In this document: in pieces, positions 1 to 8,804 of the stretch
Position numbering within the stretch: position 1 is the first letter of the stretch
Layout: the number at the start of each line of letters is the position of its first letter
Origin: Cyanothece sp. BG0011
GTDB taxonomy: Bacteria; Cyanobacteriota; Cyanobacteriia; Cyanobacteriales; Microcystaceae
Assembly (NCBI RefSeq): GCF_003013815.1
Contig: NZ_PRLH01000190.1
Coordinates: forward strand, 1-52,585
Reading direction: 5' to 3'
DNA: 52,585 bases
Translations under genes and position numbers: made by a program
The notes under the pieces: generated by a model
Database searches by the model: none
The model's input: the letters and a program-made list of their open reading frames with translations, nothing else
Told to the model about the DNA's origin: nothing

Positions 1-582
1 ATCATAACCAATAAAACTAGCAAATAAATCCAAATCTAGATTAGGTAACAACTGACTTTGCTTAACTTTTGTATATTCTCCATTATTTAAGCTATAAACT
101 GTTAATTTTTCCTTTTCCCAAAACCAAACTTCCTTAACACCTATACCTTTGTAAATCTCTAAAGAATTAAGACCACCGCTAGTAACAATAACTTCAATTG
201 CTAAATCGGGAATATCTTTATTACCATAAAGACAATAACATTCATCTGGCTCAATTCCTCTGTTTATATTTTCTTTTTTTAATGTAGTTGAACCTAAAGG
301 ATAAAACTTAATTTCCTGCTCAAAAAAATAAGTTTCCAATAGCATTGCTATAATTTTTTTATCAAACTCATGACGACGACTCGGTGACATAATCGCTAAA
401 TTTTCCTCACAATATTTCAACCTAATTCCAGCATTATCTTCTAAAGATTGCAGTAAATTTTCATATTGTTGCCAACTAATATTATTAAACAAAAAAATCT
501 GCTCAGATTCACTCTCTTTTAATTTCACCAAATCAACCAGAGTTTTGAGGTATGCTAATTTATCTGTTAGTAATATCATCAT
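1..582 (-). CDS. Uma2-family putative restriction endonuclease, 3' end cut by window edge
   Basis: The minus-strand frame is open from an ATG at 582 to the window edge (194 residues, no stop), so the C-terminus is missing. I chose this start because GAGGAG lies just upstream (plus-strand ctcctc at 591-596). Residues 66-72 (SPSRRHE), 111-116 (EPDECY) and 125-132 (PDLAIEVI) match the order of the Uma2 fold, a PD-(D/E)XK nuclease-like family greatly expanded in cyanobacteria; the Asp in PDLAIEV and the following Glu would be metal ligands. The family's role in cells is not established; many copies sit alone, as this one does. A second, unrelated-looking Uma2 gene lies at 9209. The family assignment is firm, the function is not. 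Confidence 0.82.
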   Translation of the reverse strand, partial: MMILLTDKLAYLKTLVDLVKLKESESEQIFLFNNISWQQYENLLQSLEDNAGIRLKYCEENLAIMSPSRRHEFDKKIIAMLLETYFFEQEIKFYPLGSTTLKKENINRGIEPDECYCLYGNKDIPDLAIEVIVTSGGLNSLEIYKGIGVKEVWFWEKEKLTVYSLNNGEYTKVKQSQLLPNLDLDLFASFIGYD

Positions 583-652
583 TGATTAATCTCCTCTTTT
601 TTTATATTATAATATTAGCTTAATTCATTCTCCTTCTACGTAACGTTAGTTA

Positions 653-1786
653 TCAAAACAAGTTTGTAAGAAATTTCTTCACTTTCTTAGCTCCTTCTAT
701 CACCTTCTTGCCAATTTCTTGACCTACTTGTTTCATTGTATCGACAACTTTGATGACACTTTCCTTAGCAAACTGACCTATTTTTACCACTCCTTTTTTA
801 ATACTTTGAGCGATAGGATTTCCTGCTAACCGACCGAGAACCCCACCTGCAATACCACCCAAAAGGGTTCCCACAGGGCCAAATATCGATCCTAGTATAG
901 CCCCAATTTGCGTTCCCATTAACTGAGTTTGTAACTGTACCACTGCTTGAGTGACAGTACCAATAGCAGCAACAAAGTGATCATAAATGTAGTCCATTGC
1001 TTTATTGACTTGCATCTTACCTTGAGCCAATTTGTAGGCTACTTTAGCAATAGTAATTCCCATATCCACTACAATAGCAATTTGGGGAGCATCCATCCCC
1101 TCAAGTGCTTCCATAGGAACTTCATTATCAGCAACAATAACACCACAAGTGACCAATTTTTTTGCTACTAACTCACTATCATTCCCTAATTCTCCCTCAA
1201 AACAATCCTTAGCAACTTGGCTTACATTTTGATTATTAGTGTCAAGATGTTCAACAACAGATTCAATCTGTTGCACACAAGAAAGGGTAGTGAGTAAAGA
1301 GTTATTTTGAACATTACCCAGTAACCCTTGTACCGCTTCTGTCTCCTCATCAATTCTCGTAATTTCCCCTGGTGATATTTCTGGAAAAAGTTCTACATTT
1401 TCATCTAATAAAGAACTGAGATGCTGATTATTAGAGTTAATTAATTCAGCTTGAATGGATTGAACAATTTCTCCAATTTTTCTGATATCTTTAATATTAG
1501 TAATGGCTTTGAGGTTTGCTTTTAACCAATTGACTTTTGATTTACCTTTCTTTTGAGCATTGGTTAAATCCCGATGATAATTTTCTAGAGAATCAATGGT
1601 ATTTAAACCGAGATTAACCTCATCAATAACAATACTTAGCTCTTGTATTTTATCCCGTTGTTCAACAAAATTAGTGCAGAAAACTTCTACTTCTTTTTTG
1701 TCAACTTGTGCGTCATACTCAAGGAAGATTTCAGAGATGACGTTAGTAAGATATGCTTTTTCTTGAGGGGAGATAAGATCAGACAT
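653..1786 (-). CDS. Hypothetical coiled-coil protein with glycine-zipper segment
   Basis: About 377 residues from the ATG at 1786; an in-frame GTG start at 1810 would add eight residues, and neither has a strong ribosome binding site. The first two thirds are charged and helical and look like coiled coil. Residues about 288-322 form a Gly-rich hydrophobic stretch (GAILGSIFGPVG, LLGGIAGGVLG) typical of glycine-zipper membrane segments. The last 55 residues are Lys-rich and amphipathic (IKKGVVKIGQFAKESV, GAKKVKKFL). Such a layout occurs in proteins that insert into or bend membranes, but I do not recognise the family. It is monocistronic, between the Uma2 gene and an inverted repeat. It could also be a bacteriocin-like or effector protein; that is speculation. 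Confidence 0.6.
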   Translation of the reverse strand: MSDLISPQEKAYLTNVISEIFLEYDAQVDKKEVEVFCTNFVEQRDKIQELSIVIDEVNLGLNTIDSLENYHRDLTNAQKKGKSKVNWLKANLKAITNIKDIRKIGEIVQSIQAELINSNNQHLSSLLDENVELFPEISPGEITRIDEETEAVQGLLGNVQNNSLLTTLSCVQQIESVVEHLDTNNQNVSQVAKDCFEGELGNDSELVAKKLVTCGVIVADNEVPMEALEGMDAPQIAIVVDMGITIAKVAYKLAQGKMQVNKAMDYIYDHFVAAIGTVTQAVVQLQTQLMGTQIGAILGSIFGPVGTLLGGIAGGVLGRLAGNPIAQSIKKGVVKIGQFAKESVIKVVDTMKQVGQEIGKKVIEGAKKVKKFLTNLF

Positions 1787-1938
1787 ACTTAAATGACAAC
1801 CCTGATGCACTATCTATTGAGGATGTCCCTCCTATCTTCAATTTTATTCGATTTTGGAGACCTTGCTCAATCAGAGGGAAAAATTAAATTTTCTTCTTTT
1901 TAAGACAATTTTAAGTAGTGGATTATTTTAACTAAAAT

Positions 1939-2000
1939 GGTGGGTTACGACGGATTATTATATTCTCGTAATAACCTGAATGATAGCCGTCTAACCCACC
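1939..2000. repeat. Imperfect inverted repeat, possible MITE-like or dispersed element
   Basis: GGTGGGTTACGACGG at 1939-1953 faces CCGTCTAACCCACC at 1987-2000, so the arms pair over about 14 bases with one bulge around a 33-nt loop. The GGTGGGTTA core is common in intergenic repeats of cyanobacteria (from memory). It lies in the 290-bp gap between the glycine-zipper gene and the ferredoxin gene, which otherwise shows nothing coding. Confidence 0.5.
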
Positions 2001-2040
2001 CTACTTTAATGCTGTTTAATTTTTATTCTTTTGAACCGTT

Positions 2041-2064
2041 AGGGATAATTGATTAATTATCCCT
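2041..2064. terminator. Perfect 10-bp hairpin downstream of ferredoxin gene
   Basis: AGGGATAATT and AATTATCCCT form a perfect 10-bp stem with a 4-nt loop, 13 bp after the stop of the minus-strand ferredoxin gene. It lacks a good U-tract on either strand, so it may be an mRNA 3' stabiliser rather than a classical intrinsic terminator. Confidence 0.45.
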
Positions 2065-2077
2065 AAAAGCCTATTCC

Positions 2078-2413
2078 TTATTCAGCCGTCCACACTATAT
2101 TATCCCCCTCTCCCCAAAACCCGTCATACTTAGTTAATTTTAAATCGCCATACACTTTAGTTTGACAAGCTAAACGACGATTTTTTTCTAAAGAATGGGG
2201 AGGTAGAGAACGTCTTGCTTGATCTTTCCAGTTAGCTTCAGATACTGAACCTTCTATTTCTAAGGCACAAGTTCCACAGGTTCCAATTCCCCGACAATTA
2301 ATCATTTTGGCTTGACCATTATATAGATCAATATTGTTTTTAAGAAGAACACGGCGTAAATTTTCTCCTTGATCACAAGTAATGGTTTTTCCCTGTGCAG
2401 TAATTTTAATCAT
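2078..2413 (-). CDS. 2Fe-2S ferredoxin-like protein
   Basis: A 111-residue soluble protein with a plant-type [2Fe-2S] pattern: Cys40, Cys46, Cys49 and Cys83 (C-x5-C-x2-C, then a distal Cys), the first three in CRGIGTCGTC. It should bind one 2Fe-2S cluster and carry single electrons; the partner is unknown. The CX5CX2C loop is a variant of the photosynthetic CX4CX2C loop, and the short C-terminal tail (DGFWGEGDNIVW) is not typical of PetF, so this is probably a specialised ferredoxin, not the main PSI acceptor. It is 13 bp downstream of the PEP-CTERM gene on the same strand and may be weakly co-transcribed with it. Confidence 0.85.
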   Translation of the reverse strand: MIKITAQGKTITCDQGENLRRVLLKNNIDLYNGQAKMINCRGIGTCGTCALEIEGSVSEANWKDQARRSLPPHSLEKNRRLACQTKVYGDLKLTKYDGFWGEGDNIVWTAE

Positions 2414-2426
2414 AAGTCTGACTTTT

Positions 2427-2957
2427 TTAAGCTTTTTTCTTCAATTGACTAGCAATTCCTAAAACAGTTACCCCCAGTAAACTAATAATAGAAGTTGGCT
2501 CAGGAGTCGATGTTACATCAGTAAAATTGACTGACTCAATACTAGCTTGGACAAAATCCCCAGTCACTTCATTAGTTAATATCACCAAGTCTAAACCAAA
2601 AAAGTCTAAAGTAAAATCACTGGTGGTGCTGAGAAAACTAAAATTAACGCTTGAATTAACAATTTCTCCATTAACCACTTCAAAAGAATTGAATTGTGCA
2701 TTAGGAACAAAATTGATACCACTGGGAGGCAAAACTTCACTCGGCGCAGAGGTAACGATTACAGAAGTCGCAGCTAAAACGCCATCCCCATCCGGTAACT
2801 CAATCATACCTTCGACTGTACCTGGCACTGAACCCGTTTCATTGCTAAAAGAGAAGTTAAACGTAGCAGCATTAGCTACAGAAGCCGAACCAACAACAGA
2901 GGCAACTGTTACTAAACTAGCAACATAGAGGAAAGGTTTATGTTGTAACTGTTTCAT
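2427..2957 (-). CDS. PEP-CTERM sorting-domain protein
   Basis: 176 residues. An N-terminal signal peptide (KPFLYVASLVTVASVVGSASVANA) is followed by a beta-rich, Asn/Ser/Thr-rich exported domain. The C-terminal 25 residues have the PEP-CTERM layout: PEPTS at about 152-156, a hydrophobic helix (IISLLGVTVLGIAS) and a basic tail (KKKA). The family is sorted by exosortase, usually in bacteria that make exopolysaccharide; the polysaccharide operon directly upstream fits that association. The mature protein is probably a surface or matrix component. No enzymatic motif is visible. Confidence 0.88.
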   Translation of the reverse strand: MKQLQHKPFLYVASLVTVASVVGSASVANAATFNFSFSNETGSVPGTVEGMIELPDGDGVLAATSVIVTSAPSEVLPPSGINFVPNAQFNSFEVVNGEIVNSSVNFSFLSTTSDFTLDFFGLDLVILTNEVTGDFVQASIESVNFTDVTSTPEPTSIISLLGVTVLGIASQLKKKA

Positions 2958-3026
2958 AATTATTGATGGTTTAAGTGAAGTATTGATTGTGAGAATCTAT
3001 ATGAATATTGGTGATCAGGTTAACTT

Positions 3027-4121
3027 TTAGTTAACAACCTTCTTCAAAAGGTCTAGTGTTTGTTGTCCTGTGGTTTGCCAACTAAATTTTTTAGCTTGTT
3101 GTAAACCAAGGGTTTTTAACTGCGATCTCATCTCGTCATCTTGGGCAATTTTTTCCATTGCTATTGTTATTTCTTTTACATTATAAGGGTTAATTAATAA
3201 AGCTGCATCTCCTGCAACTTCGGGTAAAGAAGAGAGGTTTGAAGTAATAACAGGAGTCCCACAACCCATGGCTTCAACTACGGGAAAACCGAACCCTTCC
3301 CATAAAGAAGGAAACACTAATGCTAAGGCTTGATTTAAGATTCTAGGTAATTTTTCGTAGGCTACATAATCAAGGATTTTAAGTTGTTTTTCAATACCTA
3401 ATTCTTTAGCTTGTTCTATTAATTTAGGGGTATAACGTTTATCCGTTGGTCCGACTAACCATAATTGATAATTTTGATAATTTTTTAAGTTAGCAAAAGC
3501 TTTGACAATACGGCTAACATTTTTATGGGGATCATGACGACCTAAATAGAGAAAATAGGGAACCGTTACAGCCTCTTTATTGATTTTTAAAGGTTTAAAA
3601 TGTTGATGATCATACCCCAATAAAATAGGAGTTATTTTGTGAGAAGGTATATTAAAAAAGTCAGAAATATCTTTAGCCGTTGCTTGAGAATTACAGATAA
3701 TATGTTCAGCTTGTTTGAGGACTTGGGGAATATAATATTTAAAATAAGGAGTTAAAGGGGATGTTTTTTTGGGAAAGCGTAAAGGAATCAGATCATGTAC
3801 CATTACCACAGAACGACATTGACTATATAAAGGGGCTTCAGGAACAGGAGAAAATAATAAAGGTGCTTGTAATTTCTGGTAAATTTTCGGTAATTTGAAT
3901 TGTGTCCAAAGTAAGCGGTTTAAGTGTCCTTTTGTTCCTTGTTCTGGAGTTAAATTATCAGGGACTAAATAAGTTTTAAAATCTTGGTATTGGTGTGATG
4001 CTAGTAAAGTCGGTTCTAAAGATTTTAAATAAGGAAAAACATTGTTAGCATAAACAGTGATTCCTGTTGGTTTTGATAATAAGAGAGATAAATTTATCAG
4101 TAAGTTTGATTGATAATTCAT
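3027..4121 (-). CDS. Glycosyltransferase, GT4 (group 1) family
   Basis: About 364 residues from the ATG at 4121, chosen because it starts 2 bp after the stop of the preceding gene; a longer frame to 4175 would overlap that gene by 52 bp. The C-terminal Rossmann half carries the GT4 signature: FPSLWEGFGFPVVEAMGCG with the E-x7-E pair that contacts the nucleotide sugar, preceded by YLGRHDPHKN. Such retaining enzymes transfer a sugar from a nucleotide donor to a growing glycan on the cytoplasmic face. It is the last gene of the 8632-3027 polysaccharide operon. The sugar specificity cannot be read from sequence. Confidence 0.88.
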   Translation of the reverse strand: MNYQSNLLINLSLLLSKPTGITVYANNVFPYLKSLEPTLLASHQYQDFKTYLVPDNLTPEQGTKGHLNRLLWTQFKLPKIYQKLQAPLLFSPVPEAPLYSQCRSVVMVHDLIPLRFPKKTSPLTPYFKYYIPQVLKQAEHIICNSQATAKDISDFFNIPSHKITPILLGYDHQHFKPLKINKEAVTVPYFLYLGRHDPHKNVSRIVKAFANLKNYQNYQLWLVGPTDKRYTPKLIEQAKELGIEKQLKILDYVAYEKLPRILNQALALVFPSLWEGFGFPVVEAMGCGTPVITSNLSSLPEVAGDAALLINPYNVKEITIAMEKIAQDDEMRSQLKTLGLQQAKKFSWQTTGQQTLDLLKKVVN

Positions 4122-4123
4122 TA

Positions 4124-5281
4124 TTAAATAATAGATTGATAGACATCTAGAGTCATTTCTGCTGTTCGTTTCCAAGAAAACTGATTTGCTTGTATTTTAC
4201 CTTTATTAATCATCTCTTTTCTTAAAGTTGAATTATCTACTACTTTTAACATTATTTGTGCTAATTGATAATAGTCAGTTGGATCAATATATAAGGCTGC
4301 ATCTCCTGCAACTTCGGGTAAAGAAGAAGTATGAGACGTAATAACAGGGGAACCGAATGTCATTGCTTCAAGTACAGGTAAGCCAAACCCTTCATAAAAA
4401 GAAGGATAAATAAAAGCTTCTGCTTGACTATAAAATATAGCCACTAATTCATCAGAAATATAGTCTAAATGCTGAATATCTTCTTTGAATTCTGATGTAT
4501 TTATTTTATCTAAAATATCCTGATAATTCCAGCCTTTTTTACCTACTAAGATTAATTGGTGAGGGATTTTATAGTTTTGTTTTAGATATTCAAACGCTTC
4601 TATTAAAGTTAAAATATTTTTTCTAGGTTCTAAGGTACTGACAAACAAAAAATAGGGTTTATATAAATAATAATCAACCACATTGCGATTATCATAGACT
4701 ATTTGACGGGTTAAATAGTCAGGGGAATAACGACTTGCTTGAGGGGTTACATAGATAATATTAGGATCAATATTTAATAATTCGATAATATCTTGTTTGG
4801 TACTTTCTGAAAAGGTGATAATCGCATCTGTCCAACTTAAACAGCGTTTAATTCTTTCTAAATAACTTTTAACAATTTTAGTTGAATATTGAGGAAACTT
4901 GATAAACGTTAAATCATGAATCGTCATGATTTTAGTTGCTTTTCTATAGGGAAAAATATAATGATCAGTTCCTTGAATAATATCCGGTTTATCTAAATGT
5001 TTTTCAAAATAAGGTAAGATAAAAGGGGCATATTTAGCTAATAAATGAGCAACACTAACTGGAATAGGAACAGAAGAAACTTCAAGATATGGAGTTAATA
5101 GTTCTGGTGTTGATAAATTTCGTTTTAACCAATTTTTTACAGAAGGATGAAAATAAATATCTAAAATAAAGTTTTCTTCCTCTTGCAGTCGATATAATGC
5201 TTCAATTAAATTAAGGGTATAAACCCCAATACCAGTTAATTTTCCTCTAACGGGAGTTGCATCAATACAAACTTTAAACAT
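4124..5281 (-). CDS. Glycosyltransferase, GT4 (group 1) family
   Basis: 385 residues starting MFKVCIDATPVRGKLTGIGVY, the usual N-terminus of GT4 enzymes, including the Gly-rich loop. The donor-binding half has STLEPRKN and YPSFYEGFGLPVLEAM with the E-x7-E pair. It is paralogous to the next gene downstream; both contain EVAGDAAL in the same position, suggesting an old duplication. It starts 4 bp after the stop of the upstream glycosyltransferase, so translation is likely coupled. Role: cytoplasmic assembly of the polysaccharide repeat built by this operon. The acceptor is unknown. Confidence 0.88.
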   Translation of the reverse strand: MFKVCIDATPVRGKLTGIGVYTLNLIEALYRLQEEENFILDIYFHPSVKNWLKRNLSTPELLTPYLEVSSVPIPVSVAHLLAKYAPFILPYFEKHLDKPDIIQGTDHYIFPYRKATKIMTIHDLTFIKFPQYSTKIVKSYLERIKRCLSWTDAIITFSESTKQDIIELLNIDPNIIYVTPQASRYSPDYLTRQIVYDNRNVVDYYLYKPYFLFVSTLEPRKNILTLIEAFEYLKQNYKIPHQLILVGKKGWNYQDILDKINTSEFKEDIQHLDYISDELVAIFYSQAEAFIYPSFYEGFGLPVLEAMTFGSPVITSHTSSLPEVAGDAALYIDPTDYYQLAQIMLKVVDNSTLRKEMINKGKIQANQFSWKRTAEMTLDVYQSII

Positions 5282-5285
5282 GATC

Positions 5286-6458
5286 CTAAATAATCATTTC
5301 TTGGTAAACTTTGTTCATAACACAGGCATAATTATCAACACTATGAAATTGCTCATAACTTCGCTGCATTTTTTTTATTTTATCTTGAATCATGTCACTT
5401 TTAACAACTTTTATAATAGTGTCAAAAACTTCTACCGGATCTTGCCAATCAATAATTAATTCTGGTAAATTATGTTTATTTAACTCGTAAGCCATCCATG
5501 TGTCTTTCGTAACTAAAGGCGTTTTTCCAGCCATCACACATTCTGTAAAAATGCCTGATGTTCTTCCTTCATAAGCAGGAAAGCTATAAGGTAATAAAAT
5601 GATTTGACTTAACCCAAACCAATGATAATATTGTTCTCTGTTTAAATGATTATCAATTAATTTCAAATTAACCCCATTTTCTACAGATTTTAATTGCGTC
5701 TTTTCTGCACACACTAAGTTAATATTTTGGGTATTTTCTCCTGAATAATTGACTAAATTTTTGATAATATTCAATCCTTTTTCTTCCCGTGGAAAACCTG
5801 GCCACCAACATAAAATATGAGACGAATCAAGAGAATTTATGTTACAATGACTAATATCAGTGTGAGGAATCGGCATAACCATAAACGATTCTTCAAAGTA
5901 ACTTGATAAAGATTGACCGAGTAAATCACTATCCGTTAAAAGTTTAAATTTTTCGGGTTGTAATTGTTGTTTGATTAAACGATTAAGAAACTTATAAATA
6001 AAGCGAGTTTTATCTTTATGAGTATCCCTTCTATATAACAACCAAACCGATAAATTATCAGTAGGAACCCATAATAAGGCCAGATATAAAGCAAATAATT
6101 GTAAATGAATAAATCTTTCTAAAAAAATAACCGATAATTCCGACTGGTTAATAACTTTATTTTCCAGATAATTCTTAATACTTTGAGCTAATTTCCAAGT
6201 TCCTTTAATTCGTAAAAATTTATCAACAATATTGCCTTCTTTTTCTAAATCATCATTACTCAAACCCTCATCCCACCCCGACGGTAACTTGTTAACGTTA
6301 TTATCAACAGGAACCGCAATTTTATGTTCCCATCCTAACTGATTCACCGCTTTATTAACGGCTTGATGATAAGGAAGAATATGACCTTCACCTTCCATTA
6401 AATTAGGAATTAATGATACAAATATCGGCGATAATCTCTTTCCCTCATCTTGAGTCAT
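5286..6458 (-). CDS. Glycosyltransferase-like protein of the polysaccharide operon
   Basis: 390 residues. The N-terminal half is diverged; the C-terminal half has WWPGFPREEKGL, then ILLPYSFPAYEGRTSGIFTE, which resembles the donor-binding block of group-1 glycosyltransferases, with the Tyr-Glu-Gly of the second Glu region kept. That and the position between gmhB and two GT4 genes support a glycosyltransferase role. The start ATG at 6458 has no clear ribosome binding site. A 55-bp gap with a palindrome separates it from gmhB. Less certain than its neighbours because the first Rossmann domain is not clearly recognisable. Confidence 0.7.
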   Translation of the reverse strand: MTQDEGKRLSPIFVSLIPNLMEGEGHILPYHQAVNKAVNQLGWEHKIAVPVDNNVNKLPSGWDEGLSNDDLEKEGNIVDKFLRIKGTWKLAQSIKNYLENKVINQSELSVIFLERFIHLQLFALYLALLWVPTDNLSVWLLYRRDTHKDKTRFIYKFLNRLIKQQLQPEKFKLLTDSDLLGQSLSSYFEESFMVMPIPHTDISHCNINSLDSSHILCWWPGFPREEKGLNIIKNLVNYSGENTQNINLVCAEKTQLKSVENGVNLKLIDNHLNREQYYHWFGLSQIILLPYSFPAYEGRTSGIFTECVMAGKTPLVTKDTWMAYELNKHNLPELIIDWQDPVEVFDTIIKVVKSDMIQDKIKKMQRSYEQFHSVDNYACVMNKVYQEMII

Positions 6459-6494
6459 GGTTAATTATTTATTAGGGTTTAATACTATGGTAGA

Positions 6495-6512
6495 GGTTTA
6501 ATATATTAAACC
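6495..6512. repeat. Palindrome between gmhB and the glycosyltransferase genes
   Basis: GGTTTAATATATTAAACC is a perfect 18-bp palindrome immediately after the gmhB stop codon. It could attenuate transcription or act as a processing site inside the operon. There is no U-run after it on the minus strand. Confidence 0.4.
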
Positions 6513-6513
6513 C

Positions 6514-7083
6514 CTAGGTTAATTGCATCAATTTAACTGTATCCTGTAAACTATCAAAAATTTCAACTTTTTTAGGATATTCAGTAATTTTTTGTCTGGT
6601 TTCTTGTCCCCTTCCTGTTAAGACTAAAACCGGGTGACATTCAGCATTGATAGCACATTCTATATCACTAGGAGCATCCCCGACAAAAAAAGATTGAGAT
6701 AGGGAAATACCATGTTTTTTAGAAGCATCGATTAACATTTTAGGAGAGGGTTTGCGACACAAACAATTATCTTGAGGATGATGGGGACATACAAAAATAT
6801 CATCGAATATTACCCCAAACTTTCCATATTCATCAATAATATAATTGTGTACCTTTTCTACATCTTCTAAACTATAGTAACCTCTACCTACTCCCGCTTG
6901 ATTAGTAATTAAAATTAATAAATAACCAGCATTTTGCCATTGTTTTAAAGCTTCCCCTGCACCCAGAGGAAGCTTAACTTGTTCCGGTTGACTTAAATAA
7001 GGAACATATTTGATAACAACCCCATCCCTATCCAAAAATAGAGCCTTTTGGAGTTGTGTATAAGGGGTAAGAGTTGTGGTCAT
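6514..7083 (-). CDS. gmhB: D-glycero-D-manno-heptose 1,7-bisphosphate phosphatase
   Basis: 189 residues of the HAD-IIIA (histidinol-phosphatase/GmhB) family. Motif I is FLDRDGV with catalytic Asp18 and Asp20; motif II is in LLILITNQAG; the zinc site typical of GmhB is complete (Cys99, His101, Cys107, Cys109 in CPHHPQDNCLC); Lys111 and the FVGDAPSD block (Asp136, Asp140) provide motifs III and IV. It removes the C7 phosphate of heptose bisphosphate in the nucleotide-heptose pathway. It lies 10 bp downstream of gmhA on the same strand, so both are co-expressed. No hldE or hddA/hddC gene is in the window, so the pathway must be completed elsewhere. Confidence 0.93.
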   Translation of the reverse strand: MTTTLTPYTQLQKALFLDRDGVVIKYVPYLSQPEQVKLPLGAGEALKQWQNAGYLLILITNQAGVGRGYYSLEDVEKVHNYIIDEYGKFGVIFDDIFVCPHHPQDNCLCRKPSPKMLIDASKKHGISLSQSFFVGDAPSDIECAINAECHPVLVLTGRGQETRQKITEYPKKVEIFDSLQDTVKLMQLT

Positions 7084-7093
7084 ATTACACTTA

Positions 7094-7684
7094 TTAAACA
7101 GCGATTTGTGCTTCTAAACCGGCTTTAGCAAATAACTGTGCCTCCACCTGTTCACAAATACGATGATAAGTGATCAAGTGAATTTCTTGAATATAAGGGG
7201 TATGATATTCGGAGACAAATAAAGGAAAATCAGTTAAATCCTTTAACATTCCCCCATTGTTACCCGCCATACCAATGGTGACTAAGCCTAAATCTTTGGC
7301 CATTTCCATTGCACGAATGACATTAGCAGACTTTCCAGAGGTAGAAATACCCCAGAGAATGTCCCCTGGTTGAGCAAATGCTTCGACTTGACGAGCAAAA
7401 ACTGTCTCAAACTCATAATCATTCGACCATGCTGTTAAGGTAGCAGGATTTGTGCCTAATGCGATCGCAGGTAACCCCTTACGATGCAGTTGAAACCTTC
7501 CGACAAACTCCGCCGCAATGTGTTGAGCATCGGCCGCCGAGCCACCGTTACCACAGATTAACAGTTTATTCCCTGCTTCAAACTGTCGGCTAACAACACC
7601 AATAGTATGTTCTAAAGCGCGACAGTATTTAGGGTTAAACGCTTCTTGTAGGCTATTTAGCCTATGTTGAATCCAATAGTTCAC
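7094..7684 (-). CDS. gmhA: Sedoheptulose-7-phosphate isomerase (phosphoheptose isomerase)
   Basis: 196 residues, a single SIS domain of the usual GmhA length. It converts sedoheptulose 7-phosphate to D-glycero-D-manno-heptose 7-phosphate in the cytoplasm, the first step to nucleotide heptoses. Visible signatures are CGNGGSAADAQHIAAE (residues 44-59, with the His/Glu pair of the active site) and the phosphate-binding STSGKS (114-119). Together with gmhB it marks this operon as heptose-specific. It starts 21 bp after the epimerase stop. Small SIS proteins can be related regulators such as DiaA, but the gmhB neighbour decides the call. Confidence 0.92.
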   Translation of the reverse strand: MNYWIQHRLNSLQEAFNPKYCRALEHTIGVVSRQFEAGNKLLICGNGGSAADAQHIAAEFVGRFQLHRKGLPAIALGTNPATLTAWSNDYEFETVFARQVEAFAQPGDILWGISTSGKSANVIRAMEMAKDLGLVTIGMAGNNGGMLKDLTDFPLFVSEYHTPYIQEIHLITYHRICEQVEAQLFAKAGLEAQIAV

Positions 7685-7705
7685 CGTTCCTTCCTCACAT
7701 ATCAG

Positions 7706-8632
7706 TTAATGAGCAGGGACAAGTTTTTCTTGCTCCTGCCAAAACCACTCAATTGTTTTCGTTAATCCTAATTCTAATGGAGTTAAGCTGAAATTGGGTA
7801 AAGATTGCTGAAGTTTGTCCACCACTAAGCATTTAGACTTAGCTCCCACATAACGGGAGGTGTCAAACTGAATTTTATTGAAGTCGTATCCCACATCTTC
7901 ACAAATGAGTTTAGCAAAGTGACGAATGGGAAATTCTTCCCCTGCACCGATGTTAATTAAGTCATTGTCAACGGTTTGGGCTAATTCCATCGCAATCTTA
8001 GCGAAATCTTCCACAAAGACAAGCTCCCGTGATTGGTAGCCATCTCCCCATAGGATAACCGGTTCATCATACAGTTTACCGCGAATAATTTTACGGATCA
8101 GATCGAAGATAAAATGCATCTGGCGACCGTCGGTATGATACCCCGTCCCGTATAAAGTAGAAGGGACTAAACAGAGATATTTTAAGCCATATTGTTTATT
8201 TAAGGCCAAAAGTCCTGCATAGAGCATTCTTTTGGTCATGGCATAAGTAAATAGGCTACTAATGGGCATCCCTGTTAGATAATTTTCTTCTACTAAAGGT
8301 AAGTCGGGATCATAGGCACAACTTGTTCCCATACAAATAAATTTAGCCTGGGGTTGATGTTTTTGCCACCAGGTTAAAACATTAGTATTCATCTGTTGAT
8401 TGATGATCCATTGTTCCCCTGGATGGTACAAACAAAAGTCCCCTGCTTGAGTCCAGGCCGCTAAATGATAAATTTGATCATAGCTAACATTGTTAAAGTT
8501 TAATAACGGGTCTGGTTGTGTCAGATCGCAATTTTTAGAGTTTAATTTGATTAAGTCGTGGCCTTGGGTTTCCAGTTGAGAACATAAGTTAGTCCCCAGA
8601 AACCCCGATGCACCGGTAACTAAGATTTTCAT
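7706..8632 (-). CDS. NAD-dependent epimerase/dehydratase (SDR, nucleotide-sugar enzyme)
   Basis: About 308 residues. The N-terminus has the Rossmann loop TGASGFLGTNL; the catalytic region has a Ser/Thr-rich GTSCAYDP block and Tyr-x3-Lys in YAMTKR. The overall order resembles GDP-fucose synthase and UDP-sugar epimerases. I place the start at the second ATG (8632) because AGGA lies 7 bases before it; at 8638 the AGGA would be only 2 bases away. It heads the minus-strand operon with gmhA and gmhB, so it may reduce or epimerise a nucleotide heptose (inference). The exact substrate cannot be assigned. Confidence 0.85.
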   Translation of the reverse strand: MKILVTGASGFLGTNLCSQLETQGHDLIKLNSKNCDLTQPDPLLNFNNVSYDQIYHLAAWTQAGDFCLYHPGEQWIINQQMNTNVLTWWQKHQPQAKFICMGTSCAYDPDLPLVEENYLTGMPISSLFTYAMTKRMLYAGLLALNKQYGLKYLCLVPSTLYGTGYHTDGRQMHFIFDLIRKIIRGKLYDEPVILWGDGYQSRELVFVEDFAKIAMELAQTVDNDLINIGAGEEFPIRHFAKLICEDVGYDFNKIQFDTSRYVGAKSKCLVVDKLQQSLPNFSLTPLELGLTKTIEWFWQEQEKLVPAH

Positions 8633-8804
8633 AGTCATATCCTATGAACAACATTAACGTCTGATTAACAGAGGTCAAGTAGGCATACTATAACCGTGAC
8701 GTAACGTTTTGTAAAGAGTGCCAAGTCAAAGCATATAAGCAGTATGTTACAACTTAAAGGCGATATACAAAAGAAGTAAAAAACTTTCCCATATGAGGCA
8801 ACTT

